NCBI GenBank assembly: GCA_036825615.1
Contig: DAISXY010000003.1
Span: forward strand, 62,001-126,000
Source of the DNA: JAICXG01 sp036825615
GTDB taxonomy: Bacteria; Verrucomicrobiota; Verrucomicrobiia; Chthoniobacterales; UBA10450
Length of the DNA stretch: 64,000 nucleotides
Direction: 5' to 3'
The translations under genes were made by a program, and so were the position numbers. Of this stretch, positions 8,603-18,277 are shown piece by piece. The number at the start of each line of letters is the position of its first letter. The first letter of the stretch is position 1. The notes beneath the pieces were generated by a model. The model was not told the DNA's origin. It ran no database searches and saw nothing but the letters and a program-made list of their open reading frames with translations.

Positions 8603-11410
8603 ATGGCTCGAAATCAAAAATCACTCGTCATCCACCGCATCCCCCTGGTCGCATTCGGCTCCGCGACCTCATGTCCAACTGTTCTCTATTACGCTGACGG
8701 AGCAGACCCGTTGATCGGTGAAGCGGCATACGAACGCGCCGAGCGCGATAAGCACATCTCTCGCATCAACCACGACTTCAAAGTGGCGCTCGGCAGCGGC
8801 GCGGCGCGGAGCGAGGCAGCGGAAAGTTTTCCCTGCGCAGACGGACAGGCTCGTGGAGCAGCGAAGCTCACGGTTGACTTCCTACAGCAATGCTTGGAAA
8901 GGGCGTCGCACGCTCTGCGCGATGCCGGCGTAAGTGAAAGCGCTCACGTCATCGTGGCTGAGCCGGTAAGCGTGCATTCTGAAGAGCTGAGTGATTGGCT
9001 CCCGCACTACCGCGCAAGGCTGCGCGAGCTACTCGAAAAGCGGCGCATGCACGGCGCCGAGAATGTGTATTTCGGCGAGATCGAGTTTCTGCCGGAACCG
9101 TTAGCGGTTTTCAACTACTATCGCTACGGGTACAGGCACGCCGAGTTGACTGGGAAAGAAAAATACTGCGTGCTCGTGCTCGACGTCGGTGGCGGCACTT
9201 CAGATTGCTCCGTGGTCGAGACGACGAAGGAAGGAGAAATCAGTCAAACGGGCCGAAACTCGAAGCCGTTTGGTTCTTCGTCCGAGCCGGTCGGTGGTTA
9301 CTTCATCAACCACCATCTAGCTGCGCACGCCTTACTCAGCAATGCGCCGACGCAGGCGGAGCAGCGGCATCTTCGTGCAACTCTGAAAAAGTGCCTGCAG
9401 GTTATGCAGGGGCGCGCGCGCTATCGGGACCTGACGGAGAATGAGACTGCGTTCTTTAACAACTACCAGGTGGCCATCTATCACGTTGAAAAGGCAAAGC
9501 GACAGTTAACAGCAGCGATAAACCTCGATCCCCGTGGTTGGACGAGAGATGAGCCGCCAGCAGGAGAGGAGTGGGTTGATCTGCCGGTTGATCCCTACGC
9601 GGTCGAACCGGAATGGCAGCAGGTTCCCATAGCTACAAGCACGTTTCAGCAGGTGTTTCTCTCCGAAGTATGGAATCCGCACCTGAAGCCGCTCATACAA
9701 CGCACGGTCGAGAATGCACGCCTGGCGCTCGAAGGTAAGCCGATCAACCGGGTTATTCTTTCCGGCGGAACGGCGAATATCGGCTGGATCGGAGCTTGGA
9801 TCCGTCGAGACAACCCGGAACTGCAAGGCGCAATCCTTGTAGACATCAAGGAGGACTACCAGGAGGTGGTGGCAAAAGGCCTCGCCATCGAGTGCAGCCG
9901 GCGGTTCTTCTCGCCGGATCACACGAGCGATTTCGAAATGGTCACCTACAACCCGTTGTCATTGGCGTTGGGTGCTGGCGGTGTCGATCCTACGCCCGTC
10001 GCGCTAAAGCCAATCGGCACATCGTCGTTACCGGCAATTCAATCAGAGCCCGGCGTAATGATTCCGGCCGCAACAGACGTGCGGGTGCTGGAAGGAAAAC
10101 GACTGGAGTGGAAAGTGGTCTCCCCGCTATCTGCTCCCAAGCACATCCGGTTCTACTTTCATGCCTCGCCGCCCGAAGGTCTCGAGACGGATCCGGAGCG
10201 AACCGAGAGCCGGCTTAATTTCGAGCAATCCGAGCTGCATGCACCGAGTGCTGCGAAGTTCGACAGACAGTTGAAGGTCGAGCTGGAGATGCACGCCGAC
10301 GGAACAGTGACGCCCAAGTTCATTTTTCGTGAAGGGCAACATGCGACCGCGCATGATGTGGCCAAAGGCCGTCCATTTTATATGGATATGACGAGCTCGC
10401 GAACGGAGCTGAAGACCGCGACCAAAGCTTATCTGGGGCTTGACTTCGGTTCGAGCAATACAGCGCTGGCGTTTGTTTCGGCGGCAGCGATTTCCCAATA
10501 CCAGCACGATGCTGAAGACCCTTCATGGCTGGAATTAAGTGATCTGGAACAGCACCTTCCGGCGCCGATGGCATTGCCATTGGCTTGCTACATCGCTGAA
10601 AGTGGTGACGCCCTGAAACGCGCCAAACGCGCCAGGCAATTTGTCGAGACAACACTTTCGTTGCTGCTCATCGCATTGTGTGGAGACGAGGAGAAGCGCG
10701 CGCGCAAAGGCACGCACGCGGGGCGCCACGGGGTCATGAAGAAGTTCAAGCAAGAGAAAGTGTCTGCCGGCCCGATATGGCACTGCGTGAAGGAGTACGT
10801 CAGCGCATTGAGTGGTCATGCCAGTTTCACGAGGGGCCTTTTGACGTTGAAGGAGGGACCTGTTCATGAAGGTGTGAATCGGGCAGTGTCAGATGTCGCC
10901 CAATGCAAGCACGACAAGGTCGACGAGCAGGCTGTAGACTGGAATCGGCCGTTGTTACAGCTTGGCAACCTTGCTCGTCAGGTTTTCGAACGTGCGGAAT
11001 TTGGCTTCTTCCAAGAAAGCAAGCTCAGAGCGGGCAAGGTTCACGCGAGCTTTCGCCGGCTGCACGGGCAAGGCGTCGGGAGCGCGCCACGTGCACTGGT
11101 TCTTGACCAAACACCCGAAGACGGACAGGCATTTCTTCTTGATGGGGATTCTTTGCTCGCCATTCCGCTCTTTCCTTGGGTTCTGCTTTCGGATGCGGAG
11201 GACTCCCAACGCAGGAAGTTCCTCTTTTTTGACGGTGTCGAAGCAAGAGGATCATCCGGCTTCTCATACCGGTGCCCCGGTGAGCCGCATGTCGTCAGCG
11301 TTAAGCCGGACGGAACGGAAACGCTCGATGCGTATGCCGGGATGGCTGCTGAGCTGCTGGACGGCAAATTTCCAGGCGCACTGATTAATGTTCTCGAGAT
11401 TAGCGGCTGA
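8603..11410 (+). CDS. SrfB-like Hsp70/actin-fold ATPase in the DISARM locus
   Basis: 935-residue protein resembling the SrfB family of Hsp70/actin-fold proteins. The second phosphate loop is clear (VLDVGGGTSDCSVVE, Asp at about residue 194), and an adenosine-type motif follows (LSGGTANIGW, about residue 387). The region around residues 12-65 aligns in character with the Hsp70 N-terminus (CPTVLYYADGADPLIGEAAY) but its first phosphate loop is degenerate: AFGSATS stands where DLGTTNS is expected, so the nucleotide-binding Asp is missing. A second, well-formed first-phosphate-loop motif (YLGLDFGSSNT, Asp at about 614) appears in the C-terminal half. The chain may therefore hold one and a half actin-type folds. 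No signal peptide; cytoplasmic. It is not a canonical DISARM gene. Its position before drmA suggests a chaperone or regulator role for the defence complex, which is inference. Confidence 0.7.
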   Translation: MARNQKSLVIHRIPLVAFGSATSCPTVLYYADGADPLIGEAAYERAERDKHISRINHDFKVALGSGAARSEAAESFPCADGQARGAAKLTVDFLQQCLERASHALRDAGVSESAHVIVAEPVSVHSEELSDWLPHYRARLRELLEKRRMHGAENVYFGEIEFLPEPLAVFNYYRYGYRHAELTGKEKYCVLVLDVGGGTSDCSVVETTKEGEISQTGRNSKPFGSSSEPVGGYFINHHLAAHALLSNAPTQAEQRHLRATLKKCLQVMQGRARYRDLTENETAFFNNYQVAIYHVEKAKRQLTAAINLDPRGWTRDEPPAGEEWVDLPVDPYAVEPEWQQVPIATSTFQQVFLSEVWNPHLKPLIQRTVENARLALEGKPINRVILSGGTANIGWIGAWIRRDNPELQGAILVDIKEDYQEVVAKGLAIECSRRFFSPDHTSDFEMVTYNPLSLALGAGGVDPTPVALKPIGTSSLPAIQSEPGVMIPAATDVRVLEGKRLEWKVVSPLSAPKHIRFYFHASPPEGLETDPERTESRLNFEQSELHAPSAAKFDRQLKVELEMHADGTVTPKFIFREGQHATAHDVAKGRPFYMDMTSSRTELKTATKAYLGLDFGSSNTALAFVSAAAISQYQHDAEDPSWLELSDLEQHLPAPMALPLACYIAESGDALKRAKRARQFVETTLSLLLIALCGDEEKRARKGTHAGRHGVMKKFKQEKVSAGPIWHCVKEYVSALSGHASFTRGLLTLKEGPVHEGVNRAVSDVAQCKHDKVDEQAVDWNRPLLQLGNLARQVFERAEFGFFQESKLRAGKVHASFRRLHGQGVGSAPRALVLDQTPEDGQAFLLDGDSLLAIPLFPWVLLSDAEDSQRRKFLFFDGVEARGSSGFSYRCPGEPHVVSVKPDGTETLDAYAGMAAELLDGKFPGALINVLEISG

Positions 11411-11460
11411 CGGTCGCGAGCAGGCGGAAGATCCGATAATCAGTTGGGTTGTATAAAAGC

Positions 11461-14400
11461 ATGACGTCGGTCGAGATTCGGAGCGAAGTAACGGAGGCGT
11501 TGAAGCTCGATCTCATCGGGCCGGATAACGAACACGCTTTCGCGAACGAGCTGCTGCGCGAAGCGCCGTCTCGTTGGTACTTGAGCGGGTTCCTCGTTCC
11601 AACCGATGCGCCGATCGAGCAACGGAGCGATCCAACCGACACGGAAGAGCTGGACTTTGCGAACGATGCGGGTGGCACTGATGATGCGTCGCCGCCAGAT
11701 CGCGCCGCGGCTCGGCGCAGTCTGCTTCCATCCTCGATGGGTGTGAGCGTGCTCGTTCCGCCGTCAGTCAAAGAGCTCCGGGTGATCGTGGAATGGGGCG
11801 ATTATCGCTACGAAGGCGGGGCGAAAACCGATGAACCGCCGGATCATGAGACAGTCGTTGTCGGCGCGGTCGCTGACGCCGGCCTTCTAGAAGCAGAGAC
11901 AGTCGGGGAGGGGGAAGGCAGCTACGGCAGCCTAACGAAAGGAAAGCGCGGCTATCGCCGAACACCGCGCTCGGAAGCGGTGGCAATCACTTTGCCCGAG
12001 CCGGGCGCGAAAGCTCTTCCCGTCGATGTACCGAGCGGCGGCGGGTTGCTCGTGAGTGCAACCGTCCGGTCGGTCACGAGCGGCGCGCGTCTGCCCGCGG
12101 GCACGCGCTCGGTCTCGCTCTTTCTCGTTAACAAACGGCCCGCCGATCCGGAGCGTCGATACAAGGCATTTGCGTTCCAGGCGCGGCTCATCGTGAGCGC
12201 GCCCGAGCCGTTCGTGGCGCGACCGGACCTGCGCGGCTGGTCGTCGGACGAGGGCTGCGACGACTGGGATGATTGTGTCGCCGACCTGCAATATCGCGAC
12301 GTCTACGAATACGCGGTCGGCCATGGAGTCTCGGCCGAAGCGGTGATGGCCGACGCCGGCCAGTGCTTCGAAGTGCACACAGTCTGGATGCCTTCCGCTG
12401 AAGTGGAGCGGATCGCGCCCGCGCATCTCGAAGGTGTCGAGCTGCGGATGGAACAGCTCGCGCAACTCAAAGATGCGGCGGAAGCGAAGACGAAGCTGCT
12501 CCCGATTGTCACGCAATACCGCGTGTGGATCGCAGATCAGCGCGGCCGTTATCCCGACTTGGACGCGCAGCGGAAGCAAACGGCAGACACGCTCTTGAGC
12601 GAAGCAGAGGAAGCGGCACGCCGGATAGAGGCCGGCATTGATTTGCTGGCTGACGACAAGGTGCTGGAGTCTTTCCGCATCGCCAATCGGGCCATGGCCG
12701 CCGCCGCGCGCAGCCGCGAGGCGATCGGAAAGCAAACGACGCGGGATCAAGTCGATGCCCCTCAGTGGCGCCTATTCCAGCTCGCCTTCATTCTCATGAC
12801 GCTGCGCAGCATTGCGAACCCGCTGCATGTCGAACGCGAACTGGTGGACTTGCTCTTCTTTCCGACCGGCGGCGGGAAAACGGAGGCATATCTCGGGCTG
12901 GCCGCGTTCACGATGGTGCACCGGCGGCTCACGCATAGCGGCGCGATTCGTTCAGCGGGCATGAGCGTGCTCATGCGCTACACTTTGCGGCTGCTCACGC
13001 TCGATCAGCTTGGCCGTGCAGCCGCGCTTCTCTGTGCGCTCGAGCTCGAACGCGAGAAGAACCGCGAGCAACTCGGGCAATGGCCATTCGAGATCGGTCT
13101 CTGGGTCGGTTCCGCGGCGACGCCGAATCGAATGGGCCACGAAGGCTATGATGGCCCCGGCGCTGACAACACCGCATATCGCAAAACGCGACGTTTCATG
13201 CAGAACGATCGCAACAACGCGGCGCCGATCCCGATCGAGAATTGTCCGTGGTGCGGCACCAAATTTACCGGGCAGTCCTTCCGCCTGGTGCCGAACGCCA
13301 GGCAGCCGCGCGACCTGTGCGTGCATTGCGTAAATCATCAGTGCGATTTCAGCGGTGATCGTGCGCTTCCGATTGTGGGCGTCGATGAGCCGATATACCG
13401 GCGGCTCCCTGCTTTCATCATCGCCACCGTTGATAAATTCGCGAGCCTGCCGTGGATCGGGCAGACGGGAACCTTGTTCGGCTTGGTGGATCGGTTTGAC
13501 GCAGAAGGATTTTACGGGCCGGCGGATCCGAATCGCGGCACACCGCTTGGCGGCAACTTGCCGGGCCCGGACCTCATCATCCAAGACGAGCTACACCTGA
13601 TCTCTGGGCCGCTCGGAACCATCGCGGGAATTTACGAGACGGTGATCGACGAGCTCGCCAGCCGGCAAAATGGGGATGCCAAAATCCGCGCGAAGATTAT
13701 TGCGAGCACCGCAACCGTGCGCCGCGCCGATACGCAGATTCGAGCCTTGTTCGAACGCGGCCAAGTGGCGGTTTTTCCGCCGCCTGGTCCGGACCGCCGT
13801 GATTCATTCTTTGCGAAGACGCAGCTATCGAACATGGCGCCAGCTCGGCTGTATGTGGGACTCGCCGCTCAAGGCCGCAGTTTGAAAGTGTTGCTGCTTC
13901 GGTCGTGTCTCGCGCTTTTAAGCGCGCCGCAAACCGCGTGGCAGCGGGAAGGCGGAAAGAACAACAAGCAAAACCCCGCCGATCCTTACATGACATTGCT
14001 CGGCTATTTCAACAGCCTGCGCGAGCTCGGCGGTAGCCGGCGAATTATCGAGGATGAAGTGCGAACGCGGGTGGCGCAATATCGTCGTCGGCGGCGAGTG
14101 GAGCCGGCGGAGGAGCTCTTCAGCGATCGCACAATTCAATACGATGTGCTCGAGCTGACTTCGCGCGTCTCAACGGGCGAAGTAGCGGCCAACAAACGCC
14201 GTCTCGCTCAGCCTTTCTACGAAGGCGATCACGTCGATGTTGCGCTCGCGACAAACATGATTTCGGTCGGGCTCGATATTTTGCGCCTCGGGCTCATGGT
14301 GGTGCTCGGGCAACCGAAAACGAGCGCCGAGTACATCCAGGCAACGAGCCGCGTCGGACGCGATGCGGACAAGCCGGGGCTCGTCGTCACGCTCCTCAAT

Positions 14401-14946
14401 ATTCACAAGCCGCGCGACCGCTCCCACTACGAACGTTTCGCGAGCTATCACGCCACCTTCTATCGCGCGGTAGAAGCGATGAGCGTGACGCCCTTCTCGC
14501 CGCGTGCGCTGGATCGCGCGTTGGCCGCAGCGTTGGTTGCGCTCTCGCGCCAAGGCAACACGAGCATGACTCCGCCAGCCGGTGCGATGGAGATCATCTC
14601 ATTGCGCAATGCGCTGACGAATTTCGCCATTCGCTTCGCCGACCGCGCCAGTAACCATAAGAACATGAATGCGGAGGAGCGGCAGGCGTTACGCGATCGC
14701 GTGCTGCACCGCTGCACGAGCCTGCTCGATGATTGGCTGAACATCGCGACCGAGTTCCAGCAAACGAACACGCGTTTGCAATACCAGGTGGAGATCGGGG
14801 CAGCGAAGCGCTTGCTTTATGAGCCGTTGAACCCTGAGCTGGCTGACCTCCCGCCGATCCGCCGTCGCTTTCGCGCGAACCGCTCGATGCGCGATGTCGA
14901 ACCGGCAGTCGATCTCGTAGTCAAGAACCTGAACGACTGGGAATGA
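11461..14946 (+). CDS. drmA: DISARM helicase DrmA
   Basis: 1161-residue DrmA helicase, one of the three core DISARM proteins. Walker A is FPTGGGKTEAYLG at about residue 467, the DExH-type motif II is LIIQDELHLISG at about residue 709, and motif VI is QATSRVGRDADKPG. A four-cysteine cluster (CPWCGTKF, then CVHCVNHQC) between motifs I and II is a probable zinc finger. A charged helical region occupies about residues 320-440. The ATG at 11461 is preferred over an upstream in-frame TTG at 11449, because it matches the start of the partial paralogue at 8318. The stop overlaps the drmB start (ATGA). DrmA and DrmB form the complex that senses and acts on incoming DNA in the cytoplasm. Confidence 0.92.
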   Translation: MTSVEIRSEVTEALKLDLIGPDNEHAFANELLREAPSRWYLSGFLVPTDAPIEQRSDPTDTEELDFANDAGGTDDASPPDRAAARRSLLPSSMGVSVLVPPSVKELRVIVEWGDYRYEGGAKTDEPPDHETVVVGAVADAGLLEAETVGEGEGSYGSLTKGKRGYRRTPRSEAVAITLPEPGAKALPVDVPSGGGLLVSATVRSVTSGARLPAGTRSVSLFLVNKRPADPERRYKAFAFQARLIVSAPEPFVARPDLRGWSSDEGCDDWDDCVADLQYRDVYEYAVGHGVSAEAVMADAGQCFEVHTVWMPSAEVERIAPAHLEGVELRMEQLAQLKDAAEAKTKLLPIVTQYRVWIADQRGRYPDLDAQRKQTADTLLSEAEEAARRIEAGIDLLADDKVLESFRIANRAMAAAARSREAIGKQTTRDQVDAPQWRLFQLAFILMTLRSIANPLHVERELVDLLFFPTGGGKTEAYLGLAAFTMVHRRLTHSGAIRSAGMSVLMRYTLRLLTLDQLGRAAALLCALELEREKNREQLGQWPFEIGLWVGSAATPNRMGHEGYDGPGADNTAYRKTRRFMQNDRNNAAPIPIENCPWCGTKFTGQSFRLVPNARQPRDLCVHCVNHQCDFSGDRALPIVGVDEPIYRRLPAFIIATVDKFASLPWIGQTGTLFGLVDRFDAEGFYGPADPNRGTPLGGNLPGPDLIIQDELHLISGPLGTIAGIYETVIDELASRQNGDAKIRAKIIASTATVRRADTQIRALFERGQVAVFPPPGPDRRDSFFAKTQLSNMAPARLYVGLAAQGRSLKVLLLRSCLALLSAPQTAWQREGGKNNKQNPADPYMTLLGYFNSLRELGGSRRIIEDEVRTRVAQYRRRRRVEPAEELFSDRTIQYDVLELTSRVSTGEVAANKRRLAQPFYEGDHVDVALATNMISVGLDILRLGLMVVLGQPKTSAEYIQATSRVGRDADKPGLVVTLLNIHKPRDRSHYERFASYHATFYRAVEAMSVTPFSPRALDRALAAALVALSRQGNTSMTPPAGAMEIISLRNALTNFAIRFADRASNHKNMNAEERQALRDRVLHRCTSLLDDWLNIATEFQQTNTRLQYQVEIGAAKRLLYEPLNPELADLPPIRRRFRANRSMRDVEPAVDLVVKNLNDWE

Positions 14947-16736
14947 ATAAGGACCAGATCCGGGCGAGCCAGCTCATCACCACGTTCGGCCCGGGCGCGA
15001 TGGTTGATTTGCCGAACGCTTCGATCATTGTCGCGGGCCTCGACCAGTGGACTTATGACGCCGCACACATCCCGACCATCAACGAAGATCGGTTGACGGC
15101 GAAGATCTGCCACACGCTGGGGCGTAACACTGTGATGTTGCGGCATCCACCTCCCGCAAACGACATGCCGCAAGGGCCGCATCCGGGGATTACTGGCTGG
15201 CGTTTTCCCGAGTGGTTCATCGTTCAGGACACTGTCATCGTAAAAGGCGGAATCCGTCGCCGACGACTCGTCCATCTGAACAGCCTCGATCGCGGTAAAT
15301 ACCGTGATGAGGACAACAGGAGACACAGCGTCGTCCCAGTCCGTTTCGTCCGTGCGTGCAAGCGAGGGCACATCGGCGACATCGACTGGAAGGCGTTTGT
15401 GCATGGCTCACATGCAACCTGCGTCCGCAACCTGTGGATTGAGGAACGCGGCACGAGTGGCGACCTCGATGAGATTTGGATCGTCTGTGAGTGTGGCGCG
15501 GAGCGCGTGATGAGCCAGGCTGCGCGTCAGGAGTTGATGGCACTCGGTCATTGCAATGGCTCACGCCCGTGGCTCGGAAAAGGAACACGGGAACAATGTG
15601 GCCAGCCAAATCGGTTGCTTATTCGCAGCGCGAGCAATGCCTACTTCCCGCAGGTCATGTCCGTTATTTCGATTCCCGACGCACGCACGCCAGTGGATGA
15701 GATCGTGCGATCGGCGTGGGACGCTGGGCTCTCCATCGTGAGCTCGCGCGAGATGCTGACAACTGTGCGGCAGATTCCGAACGTCGCTGCAATGCTGGCC
15801 GGCCTGGATGACGACGCCGTTTGGGATGCCATTCAACGCGTGCGTGCCGGATCCAACAATGCCGATCGTCCAGTTAAGGAAGTAGAGTTCGATGCGCTCG
15901 CAGTCGCTGCGGAAGAACTCGGCTCCGACGTGCCGCACGGGGACTTCTTCGCGCGTCGCTTACCGAAGACGGTGTGGCAGGCGGATTGGATGAGTTCTAT
16001 CGAGCGGGTTGTGCTGGTGCATCGGCTTCGCGAAGTCGTCGCGCTGCTTGGCTTCACACGCTTTGAAGCAGCGGGACCCGACATTCAAGGGGAGCTCGAA
16101 CTCGATGTGCAGCGAGCGCCGCTCGCAATCGACACCACGTGGTTGCCGGCCATCGAAAATCTTGGCGAAGGCATCTTCCTCCTGTTCAACAACAGTGCCA
16201 TCGCCGAATGGCTCGCCCGCTCTGAAGTTCAATTGCGCGGACGGCAATTGGCTGCGGGTTTCGCCCTTTGGCAGCGTGAGCACAACGCGAGCAAGCGGCT
16301 GTTCCCGGGGATGCCGTTCTACATGCTGCACTCGTTAGCGCACCTGCTCATCACCGCAATTTCATTGGAGTGCGGCTATCCAGCGTCATCGCTGCGAGAG
16401 CGCATCTACGCAGCGCCGGAAAGGTATGGCATATTGATTTACACTGGCTCCTCTGATGCGGAAGGTACGCTAGGCGGGCTCGTCGAAGCTGGACGTGAAA
16501 TTCGGAAGCACATGCGCCGTGCCCTCGATCTCGTCATCCTATGCGCCAACGATCCGGTCTGCGCGCATCACACTCCCGGCGAACACGATCACCAGCCGTT
16601 GTTAGGCAGCGCGTGTCACGGGTGCTTGCTCATTGCTGAAACCTCCTGCGAACAGCACAACGATTTTCTCGATCGCAGCTGTGTTGTACCAACAGTTGAA
16701 GCGGGTGGCACGGCGTTCTTCAGCTCACCCGCGTGA
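14943..16736 (+). CDS. drmB: DISARM protein DrmB (DUF1998)
   Basis: 597-residue DrmB, which carries the DUF1998 domain and partners the DrmA helicase. The N-terminus (IRASQLITTFGPGAMVDLPN) is typical of the family. Cysteine-rich patches suggest metal binding: CKRGHIGD followed by a further Cys, then CECG, and at the C-terminus CANDPVC...CHGCLL..TSC. The DUF1998 core is recognisable at FYMLHSLAHLLITAISLE and ILIYTGSSDAEGTLGGL. It overlaps drmA by 4 nt at its start and drmC at its stop, so the three genes are almost certainly one translational unit. It acts in the cytoplasm. The family is distinctive and I see no better alternative. Confidence 0.92.
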   Translation: MNKDQIRASQLITTFGPGAMVDLPNASIIVAGLDQWTYDAAHIPTINEDRLTAKICHTLGRNTVMLRHPPPANDMPQGPHPGITGWRFPEWFIVQDTVIVKGGIRRRRLVHLNSLDRGKYRDEDNRRHSVVPVRFVRACKRGHIGDIDWKAFVHGSHATCVRNLWIEERGTSGDLDEIWIVCECGAERVMSQAARQELMALGHCNGSRPWLGKGTREQCGQPNRLLIRSASNAYFPQVMSVISIPDARTPVDEIVRSAWDAGLSIVSSREMLTTVRQIPNVAAMLAGLDDDAVWDAIQRVRAGSNNADRPVKEVEFDALAVAAEELGSDVPHGDFFARRLPKTVWQADWMSSIERVVLVHRLREVVALLGFTRFEAAGPDIQGELELDVQRAPLAIDTTWLPAIENLGEGIFLLFNNSAIAEWLARSEVQLRGRQLAAGFALWQREHNASKRLFPGMPFYMLHSLAHLLITAISLECGYPASSLRERIYAAPERYGILIYTGSSDAEGTLGGLVEAGREIRKHMRRALDLVILCANDPVCAHHTPGEHDHQPLLGSACHGCLLIAETSCEQHNDFLDRSCVVPTVEAGGTAFFSSPA

Positions 16737-17530
16737 ACGACAGCCCACTACACGCACTGTCGGAGACAACGCTTCGTTCGCTCTCCCATTCTTTCAGAGA
16801 AGGCGGCCTCGCGCACGGGCTACAACGCCGCGCGATCGAGCAACTAACTGGAAGTGCATCTTCTTTGGTCCTGCTATACCTTGAACAACTTGTCGCCGCC
16901 GGGATGCAACCGGTGCACGTCGCTCATCTTATCGACGTTATCCTCGTCGAGCGTCACCGTTCACCAGACCTCGCCCTCCTGTTCGATCTCGTGTTGTCCG
17001 GGCCCGAAGTAGAAGGGGTGCCTACAGCCGACACAGCGGCCGTCTTGAGTGCACTCATCGGCGAAGCGAACGAGAAGGTTTTGTTGGTGGGATACGCAGT
17101 TCATAATGGGAAGAAGCTATTCAAGGCACTGGCCAAACGCATGACCGCTATTCCTGCCCTCCGCGTCATCTTCTGCCTGAATATCGCCAGGAGCTACGGC
17201 GATACTTCTCTCGAAACAGAAATCATACGCCGTTACATCAGCGACTTCCGAGAGAAGCATTGGCCCGTCCAGAAGCTACCAGAAATTTACTACGATCCTC
17301 GCGCGCTCGCGATGGCACCTACCGACCGCGCAAGTCTCCACGCTAAGTGCGTCATCATCGACAGCAAAGTCGCTCTCATCACTTCGGCCAATTTTACAGA
17401 GGCGGCCCAGAGCAAGAACATCGAAGTCGGCGTGGTTGTTCGCTACGAGCCGTGTGTTCGCCGCCTTACTGACTATTTCGCAGCTCTCATTAGCGGAAAG
17501 TTGCTCCGGTATCTGCCGAGAGGCACATGA
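16733..17530 (+). CDS. drmC: DISARM phospholipase D-like protein DrmC
   Basis: 265-residue PLD-superfamily protein. A single HKD-type motif is visible: LHAKCVIIDSKVALITSAN in the C-terminal third, followed by FTEAAQSKNIEVGV. An HKD enzyme normally needs two such motifs, so it would act as a homodimer if active. DrmC is a standard DISARM component, although reported as not essential in the tested class 2 system. The GTG start at 16733 overlaps the drmB stop. It is the last gene of the operon. About 230 bp with no recognised gene follow. Confidence 0.88.
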   Translation: MNDSPLHALSETTLRSLSHSFREGGLAHGLQRRAIEQLTGSASSLVLLYLEQLVAAGMQPVHVAHLIDVILVERHRSPDLALLFDLVLSGPEVEGVPTADTAAVLSALIGEANEKVLLVGYAVHNGKKLFKALAKRMTAIPALRVIFCLNIARSYGDTSLETEIIRRYISDFREKHWPVQKLPEIYYDPRALAMAPTDRASLHAKCVIIDSKVALITSANFTEAAQSKNIEVGVVVRYEPCVRRLTDYFAALISGKLLRYLPRGT

Positions 17531-17761
17531 TGCTAATTGGGGTTGTTCAGAGTAGACATGCGAAATCGCCGGGCTTTACGCGTGATTGTTTGAAATCGTA
17601 ACCTTCAGGTGTCCGGCCGTAATGTGGGTTCGCAACTCCGCAGTTGATCTCCAGGCGATCAGCTCAAACAACAGCGTCTTTTGAACCTTAATTGAATTCA
17701 CATCGTTTTCGGTAGCGACCACCGAACCTGCCTCGGAACGAGCAAGTGCGGGGGGAACATT

Positions 17762-18025
17762 GTGAGAAGCGAGAAAAGCAACGAGTTGCTATTCTCATTC
17801 GAAAGTGCCGATCGGGAGCGCGCGCAAATCGCGCCTTTTGGTCTCATGTTGATCCAGCAAATCAGGCGCGGCTGCGAGGAATCGGTCGCACAGCAACCCG
17901 CCGACACCGAATTCTTGATAGCACTCGTAGATCGCTTCGAGCTGAATGCCGTGATGTGGCACGGACAACTGCCGCGACTGATCAGTCCTGAGGTGCCGCG
18001 GGACTACAGCTTTAAGCCCTTATAG
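17762..18025 (+). CDS. Small hypothetical protein
   Basis: 87-residue ORF starting with GTG 7 nt after a G-rich stretch (CGGGGGG) that could serve as a ribosome binding site. The sequence is soluble, with no signal peptide or membrane segment and no motif I know. It runs convergently into the lipoprotein gene at 18027, with only 1 nt between stops. It lies 231 bp after drmC, so its link with the defence operon is doubtful. Amino-acid composition looks protein-like (balanced, with a helical middle). It may also be a chance ORF. Confidence 0.4.
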   Translation: MRSEKSNELLFSFESADRERAQIAPFGLMLIQQIRRGCEESVAQQPADTEFLIALVDRFELNAVMWHGQLPRLISPEVPRDYSFKPL

Positions 18026-18026
18026 G

Positions 18027-18227
18027 CTAGTCGTCCGTCGACTTGCTTGTATAAGTGCTTGGCTTTTCCACGGCCTGAAAATCATCTGATTTTGGCTTTA
18101 CGTATTGTTTCCGCACGACAGTGCGATCCACGTAGACTGGGTACGGATCGGGTTGGACGCACGCAGTAACAAAAAGCAGAGGAGCAAGGGCTAAAGCAAG
18201 TGTTTTCACGGCGGCTGAATTATTCAT
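18027..18227 (-). CDS. Small lipoprotein, 66 aa
   Basis: 66-residue protein with a lipoprotein signal: hydrophobic core ALALAPLLF followed by the lipobox VTAC, with Cys at about residue 23. The mature part is short and hydrophilic and begins with a proline- and tyrosine-rich stretch (PDPYPVYVDRTVV). After lipid attachment it would sit in the periplasm, anchored to a membrane. No family is recognised. It lies 50 bp downstream of the secreted protein gene at 18278 on the same strand, so the two may be co-transcribed. Confidence comes from the textbook lipobox. Confidence 0.7.
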   Translation of the reverse strand: MNNSAAVKTLALALAPLLFVTACVQPDPYPVYVDRTVVRKQYVKPKSDDFQAVEKPSTYTSKSTDD

Positions 18228-18277
18228 TGTTAGGTTTGGATCTGACGAGGAGAGGAAATCCAGGAAAAGGAGATCGT

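Noticed and set aside
8603..11410. Circularly permuted Hsp70
   Set aside because: The N-terminal part still aligns in order with Hsp70, including a degenerate first loop, so a partial duplication fits better.
17531..17761. Additional DISARM gene after drmC
   Set aside because: No frame of useful length or recognisable motif; only the weak ORF at 17762 follows.
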